NCBI RefSeq assembly: GCF_002432345.1
Contig: NZ_DJDT01000005.1
Span: forward strand, 1 to 10,091
Origin: Pedobacter sp. UBA5917
GTDB taxonomy: Bacteria; Bacteroidota; Bacteroidia; Sphingobacteriales; Sphingobacteriaceae
DNA: 10,091 nucleotides
Reading direction: 5' to 3'
Shown one piece after another: positions 6,572-10,091 of this stretch; position 1 is the first letter of the stretch; the number at the start of each line of letters is the position of its first letter. The notes beneath the pieces were generated by a model. It was not told where the DNA came from. It ran no database searches and saw only the letters and a list, made by a program, of their open reading frames with translations. A program made the translations under genes and the position numbers.

Positions 6572-7306
6572 ATGAAAACCACCGTAGCCATAAAAAACGC
6601 AATTACAATGCTCTCTTTACTCTTCATTCCCTTTTTAAGCTATTCAAGCGCTTATTGGATGGAGGTTACAGGTTCTGGTAAAGCTGGCGAAAAAGTTACT
6701 GTTCAGTTGATTTATGGCAATATAGACGATTTTGGAATCCGCCACAGGCAAAGCGGAAAAGAGCTTAAACTTGCTGGCGAATTTAGTTTCAGTCTGATCG
6801 ATCCTGCGGGAAAAAAAACTGTTCTCAAACTTGACCAGAAATCCGATTGCTGGGAAACTACATTTACGCCAAAAGATAAGGGTACATACCGTATATTGGG
6901 CATAAACAACAGCCATCCGGTGGTAGATCGGTCGGCAACTGGCGGCGAAAACGTACTGCCTGTTGATTATCTCTGTAGTCAGTATCTTGTAGGAGCTGCT
7001 CAGGGACTTTCAGATCCAATGCAGTTCCTCGATATTACCATTTCCAAAGAAAACAAATCCATTATGGTACAGGCATTTCAAAACAATAAACCTGCAAAAG
7101 CCAAAAGTAAGCTGCGTGTATTTAATCCAGAAAACTGGGAGAAAGAACTGGTGTTGGATGAAAAGGGGACAGCGGTTTTCTCACCAACAATGAAAGGAAT
7201 GTATATCATCAGGTTAGATTGGGTTGATCCTAAAAGTGGTAATTATAAAGGAACGGCATATACGAGTATCCGGCATCGTTGTAACTATTGTCTGTTTATC
7301 GAATAA
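6572..7306 (+). CDS. Exported DUF4198-like (NikM-like) protein
   Basis: A 244-residue exported protein. A signal peptide is clear (MKTTVAIKN, hydrophobic core AITMLSLLFIPFL, likely cleavage SSA|Y at about residue 27). The mature N-terminus YWMEVTGSGKAGEKVTVQLIYG and the later TFTPKDKGTYRI segment resemble DUF4198 proteins, two beta-sandwich-like modules often found beside metal transporters. A second, similar module (about 165-230) includes LVLDEKGTAVFSPTMKGMYIIRLDWVD. The C-terminus carries Cys237 and Cys240 (RHRCNYC), which with His235 could bind a metal; this is inference. A TonB-dependent siderophore-type receptor follows 100 bp downstream on the same strand, supporting a role in periplasmic metal or metallophore handling. 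The family assignment is from memory of the pattern and is moderate. ATG 6572 is the only start giving a full signal peptide. Confidence 0.7.
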   Translation: MKTTVAIKNAITMLSLLFIPFLSYSSAYWMEVTGSGKAGEKVTVQLIYGNIDDFGIRHRQSGKELKLAGEFSFSLIDPAGKKTVLKLDQKSDCWETTFTPKDKGTYRILGINNSHPVVDRSATGGENVLPVDYLCSQYLVGAAQGLSDPMQFLDITISKENKSIMVQAFQNNKPAKAKSKLRVFNPENWEKELVLDEKGTAVFSPTMKGMYIIRLDWVDPKSGNYKGTAYTSIRHRCNYCLFIE

Positions 7307-7327
7307 AGGAGATTAAATTTTTAATAG

Positions 7328-7350
7328 TGATAATTATTTAGACTAATTAT
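7328..7350. promoter_or_regulatory. AT-rich inverted repeat, possible Fur-like operator
   Basis: ATAATTA (7330-7336) and TAATTAT (7344-7350) form an inverted repeat. The overlapping stretch from 7328 has a perfect Fur half-site TGATAAT, but the other arm (ATTTAGA) matches ATTATCA at only 4 of 7 positions. It lies just before the -7 box of a TonB siderophore-type receptor gene, where iron control would be expected. AT-rich DNA makes chance matches likely. Confidence 0.3.
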
Positions 7351-7362
7351 AAATAATGTTTT

Positions 7363-7370
7363 TATATTTG
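7363..7370 (+). promoter_or_regulatory. -7 element of the TonB receptor gene
   Basis: TATATTTG is a perfect TAnnTTTG match, 36 bases before the ATG at 7407. The -33 region is only a weak TTTA at 7337-7340 (22-bp spacing). This suggests the receptor can be transcribed separately from the DUF4198-like gene. Confidence 0.55.
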
Positions 7371-7406
7371 CCAAAATAATCAGACATCCTTTATAATTAT
7401 CATTTG

Positions 7407-9824
7407 ATGAATTTTTTTTACTTCATGTTATTGTCCTGCTTTTTGCTGGCAGGCAACACCGTTTTTGCACAAAGCCCGGGCAAAATATCCGGTAAGGTAA
7501 GCCTGGTAAATGGCCAGCCTTATGCTTCGGCATCGGTTTCACTTATAGAAATCAATAAAACGACCCTTACAGATGAGCAGGGAAATTATTTGTTCGCTAA
7601 TATAGTAGCCGGAACTTATACGGTTAGAATCCAGGTATTGGGTTCTCCGCAAAAAGATTTAAAAGTAACCGTTGCAGCCGGCGAAACCACTACTGCAGAT
7701 TACCGTTTAGAAAAAGAGAACGTACAGGCACTGCAAGAGGTTACTGTAGCCGGTACAACCAATAAATTTACGCAGAAAGAGAGCGTGTATATTGCCAGGT
7801 TACCACTTAAGAATCTCGAAAATCCGCAGGTATATAATTCTGTACCAAAAGCTTTATTCCAGGAGCAGATGGCGGTTGATTTAGGAAGCATTGCTAAAAA
7901 CGTACCGGGAGCAGGTATCCCGATGATTGCCAACCAGGGCCGTGTTACTTTCCGCTCGCGTGGTTTCGATACCGAGCCAAACGCACGTAATGGTGTGGCA
8001 GGGGCTGCTTTTTCATTTATCGATCCGGCCAATTTAGAACGTATCGAGGCCATTAAAGGTCCATCGGCCACACTTTTTGGCAACAGCATTTCGAGCAGTT
8101 ATGGCGGTTTATATAACCGTGTAACCAAAAAACCTTATAACGGTTTTGGTGGCGAAGTAGGCTATACCACCGGAAGCTGGAATTTTAACAGGTTAACCGT
8201 TGATGTAAATACACCTATCAATGCCGATAAAACTGCTCTATTCCGTTTAAATGGAGCTACTACCTGGGAACATAGCTTTCAGGAACAGGGATTTACCAAT
8301 AGCGTAAGTGTTGCGCCAAGTTTTTCTTATCAGATTACCGACCGTTTATCTTTATTGCTGGATATAGAATTTGGTCAGGCTACCGGAACTTCGGTCGTAA
8401 GGTATAATCCGTATACGGCGGTGCCTGCAGGTGTTGCCGAAATTACCAGATCAATTGCCGATAATGGTTTCCCTTATAACAAAACCTTTTTGAGCAACGA
8501 TTTGCCATACAAAACACAGATGATGAACATTTTTGGGCAGATCAATTATAAGATTTCTGAAGAATGGACTTCTCAAACGGTTATTTCGAGGGCACGTTCA
8601 TCCATCAGCGGAAACATTACGGCTTTGGGCTCAAGATCAGAAACCACTATCCGTCCACAGATTATTAACGGTTACACCCAGTTTATCGCTACCGACATCC
8701 AACAGAATTTTGTAGGTGATTTTAAAATTGCAGGTCACCGTAACCGTATGGTTGTTGGTGTAGATTACTATAACAATTTTAACGATTTCGACCGTGTTAC
8801 CGTAAACTGGCCAACAGATGTCGATTTTATCAATACCCCAGGCACTTACCGCATTAGCCAGTTCAAGGTTGATTCGTTAACATCAAGGGGAACATTAAGA
8901 AAAGAGTACAATGGCGATAATACCTATTCGGCCTATGTTTCTGATGTTTTCAATATTACCGATAGGTTAAATGCCATGTTGAGTTTAAGGGTAAACCGCT
9001 TTCAGAACAAAGGCGTGTACAATATTGTAACCGGCCAGCTTTCAGGCGGTATTGCTACGGCTACTGCAGCAAACAGTCCTTACGGCCAAACCAACCTTTC
9101 GCCTAAATTGGGATTGGTTTACGAAGTGTATAAAGACCACTTATCGTTATTCGGGAATTACATGAACGGCTTTTTTAACAAAAGCGGACTTAAGAGTGAT
9201 GGCAGCAGGGTAGATGCAGAATATGCCGATCAATTGGAGTTTGGTGCAAAGGCCGATCTGTTTGACCACCGATTGGTTGGTACCATCAGTTATTACGACA
9301 TTAAGGTTAAAAACATTGTACGTCCTGATCCTGTTGATCCTGTTAACTTTTTTGTTCAGGATGGTGGACAGTTGAGCAGGGGATTGGAAATTGAGTTAAC
9401 TGCAAATCCTTTTGATGGTTTAAACATTGTAGCAGGTTATGCCTATAACGACAGTAAGGTTACTGCTGCTGCCGATCCACGTAACAATGGGCTCCGTCCG
9501 GGTTTAACCGGGCCGCCAAATACCTACAATTTCTGGGTGAGTTACCGTATCCCAATGGGTAAATTTAAAGGTTTGGGTGCAGGTGTAGGTGGTAATATCG
9601 GCGATCAGTCGTTCCATACCAATACCTATCCAACATTAACAGGTGGTTTATCAAGGTTTATCATCCCGTCGTATAAAATCTTCGATGCCAGTATTTTTTA
9701 CGATCATGCTAAATTCCGTATCGGGTTTAAAGTGGATAACTTAACCAGCGAGAAAGCCTGGTCGGTACGCCTTACACCACAGGCACCGGCAAGGTTTACC
9801 GGAAACTTTATATTGAAGTTTTAA
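7407..9824 (+). CDS. TonB-dependent siderophore-type receptor with N-terminal carboxypeptidase-regulatory-like domain
   Basis: An 805-residue outer-membrane receptor that imports a ferric siderophore or similar metal chelate using TonB energy. Parts in order: signal peptide with likely cleavage FA|Q at 21; a carboxypeptidase-regulatory-like beta-sandwich at about 25-101 (ISGKVSLVNGQPYASASVSL...TDEQGNYLF...GTYTVRI); a TonB-box-like LQEVTVAG at 109-116; a plug to about 245, including GRVTFRSRGFDT, PANLERIEAIKGPSATLFGN and GGLYNRVTKKP; and a long beta-barrel ending in FILKF with the terminal Phe needed for barrel assembly. Plug motifs resemble the FhuA/FpvA-like siderophore receptor family rather than SusC, and there is no SusD gene next door. 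ATG 7407 was chosen; a TTG three bases earlier is in frame but less likely. The actual ligand cannot be read from sequence. Confidence 0.93.
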   Translation: MNFFYFMLLSCFLLAGNTVFAQSPGKISGKVSLVNGQPYASASVSLIEINKTTLTDEQGNYLFANIVAGTYTVRIQVLGSPQKDLKVTVAAGETTTADYRLEKENVQALQEVTVAGTTNKFTQKESVYIARLPLKNLENPQVYNSVPKALFQEQMAVDLGSIAKNVPGAGIPMIANQGRVTFRSRGFDTEPNARNGVAGAAFSFIDPANLERIEAIKGPSATLFGNSISSSYGGLYNRVTKKPYNGFGGEVGYTTGSWNFNRLTVDVNTPINADKTALFRLNGATTWEHSFQEQGFTNSVSVAPSFSYQITDRLSLLLDIEFGQATGTSVVRYNPYTAVPAGVAEITRSIADNGFPYNKTFLSNDLPYKTQMMNIFGQINYKISEEWTSQTVISRARSSISGNITALGSRSETTIRPQIINGYTQFIATDIQQNFVGDFKIAGHRNRMVVGVDYYNNFNDFDRVTVNWPTDVDFINTPGTYRISQFKVDSLTSRGTLRKEYNGDNTYSAYVSDVFNITDRLNAMLSLRVNRFQNKGVYNIVTGQLSGGIATATAANSPYGQTNLSPKLGLVYEVYKDHLSLFGNYMNGFFNKSGLKSDGSRVDAEYADQLEFGAKADLFDHRLVGTISYYDIKVKNIVRPDPVDPVNFFVQDGGQLSRGLEIELTANPFDGLNIVAGYAYNDSKVTAAADPRNNGLRPGLTGPPNTYNFWVSYRIPMGKFKGLGAGVGGNIGDQSFHTNTYPTLTGGLSRFIIPSYKIFDASIFYDHAKFRIGFKVDNLTSEKAWSVRLTPQAPARFTGNFILKF

Positions 9825-9840
9825 GGGGATTAAAGTATAA

Positions 9841-9884
9841 AAGAAAGGCTGGTTATTTCGAAATAACCAGCCTTTCTTGTTTTT
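9841..9884. terminator. Perfect 38-bp palindrome with T tract (terminator, probably bidirectional)
   Basis: Bases 9841-9859 and 9860-9878 are exact reverse complements with no spacer, centred on TTTC/GAAA. The forward strand then reads GTTTTT, and the left flank is A-rich, so it could also stop transcription arriving from the right. It lies 16 bp after the receptor stop codon. Confidence 0.85.
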
Positions 9885-9930
9885 AAGGGGGGCTAACCCG
9901 AGTTCAATTAATATAACCTAGTTTTAAAAG

Positions 9931-9945
9931 TGTTTACGGTAAACA
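9931..9945. promoter_or_regulatory. 15-bp inverted repeat, operator-like
   Basis: TGTTTAC, one G, then GTAAACA form a perfect 7-bp dyad. Its size and symmetry suit a dimeric regulator, but the gene it would control lies beyond the window, if any. Confidence 0.3.
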
Positions 9946-9964
9946 TTTTAATTTATAGTCGTCG

Positions 9965-10005
9965 CCCTGTCCCGATTTCAACATCGGGATCAGGGTCTGT
10001 TTTTT
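9965..10005 (+). terminator. Terminator-like hairpin with T tract
   Basis: CCCTG-T-CCCGAT (9965-9976) pairs with ATCGGG-AT-CAGGG (9983-9995) around a TTCAAC loop, with a small internal bulge, and is followed by TCTGTTTTTT. It may be a terminator or part of the dispersed intergenic repeat that seems to start here. Confidence 0.55.
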
Positions 10006-10012
10006 ATGAAAG

Positions 10013-10091
10013 ATGCTGAAACAAGTTCAGCATGACGATCGCGTTAGGTAATGAGTCGAGAAATGTGCGTCGAGATAGATCTCTCCCTGCC
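10013..10091. repeat. Probable dispersed intergenic (REP-like) element, cut by the window end
   Basis: ATGCTGAA (10013-10020) and TTCAGCAT (10026-10033) form a perfect 8-bp stem with a 5-nt ACAAG loop, and GCATGACG follows. Later text repeats GTCGAGA words (10055-10060 and 10069-10075 area) and ends in an AGATCTCTCC run. This text resembles short palindromic intergenic repeats I know from many Bacteroidota genomes. Copy number cannot be judged from one window. Confidence 0.5.

Noticed and set aside
7407..7442. Lipoprotein signal (LLSC) in the TonB receptor
   Set aside because: The -2 residue is Leu and Cys11 lies too early. A normal cleavage site FA|Q after residue 21 fits the receptor family.
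7700..8089. 129-codon minus-strand frame within the TonB receptor
   Set aside because: It lies opposite the highly conserved plug region. The Ser/Pro/Leu-rich translation is typical of an antisense shadow.

Overview
The window looks like chromosomal DNA from a Bacteroidota, most likely family Sphingobacteriaceae (a Pedobacter-like genome). This rests on family recognition and on style, not on a search. The signs are a gliding-motility/type IX secretion (T9SS) C-terminal domain, a PorP/SprF protein, a TonB-dependent receptor with an N-terminal carboxypeptidase-regulatory-like domain, several TAnnTTTG-type -7 promoter elements, weak Shine-Dalgarno signals and moderate GC.

Layout. (1) Positions 1-2860 hold a T9SS surface-protein cassette. 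It contains the 3' part of a large adhesin-like gene built of MBG-type repeats, which keep an exact 228-bp period, and ends in a T9SS type-B sorting domain. Four bases later comes a PorP/SprF outer-membrane partner, closed by a strong terminator. (2) Positions 3202-3531 hold a small unrecognised gene with a good Bacteroidota promoter. (3) Positions 3734-6063 hold a signalling pair. A soluble histidine kinase with three PAS domains runs forward and a stand-alone receiver protein runs backward towards it; their stop codons are 14 bp apart. (4) Positions 6064-6571 are a non-coding, repeat-rich spacer with a 15-bp tandem repeat and a 62-bp tandem repeat of about 3.4 copies. A degraded relative of the 62-bp repeat lies before the kinase gene. 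(5) Positions 6572-9824 hold a probable metal-uptake unit: an exported DUF4198-like protein and a TonB-dependent siderophore-type receptor, with a possible Fur-like operator between them. (6) Positions 9841-10091 hold a perfect-palindrome terminator followed by stacked hairpins resembling a dispersed intergenic repeat that runs off the window.

The adhesin and PorP/SprF genes probably work together, since SprF-type proteins are needed for secretion or surface attachment of their neighbouring SprB-type substrate. The kinase and receiver are likely partners, but the receiver has no output domain, so the final target is not in this window. The DUF4198-like protein and TonB receptor probably act on the same metal or metallophore in the periplasm and outer membrane. 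I see no clear new defence system, mobile element, CRISPR array or RNA gene. The least explained items are the intergenic repeat families, the -7 elements that abut start codons, and the unrecognised 109-residue protein.
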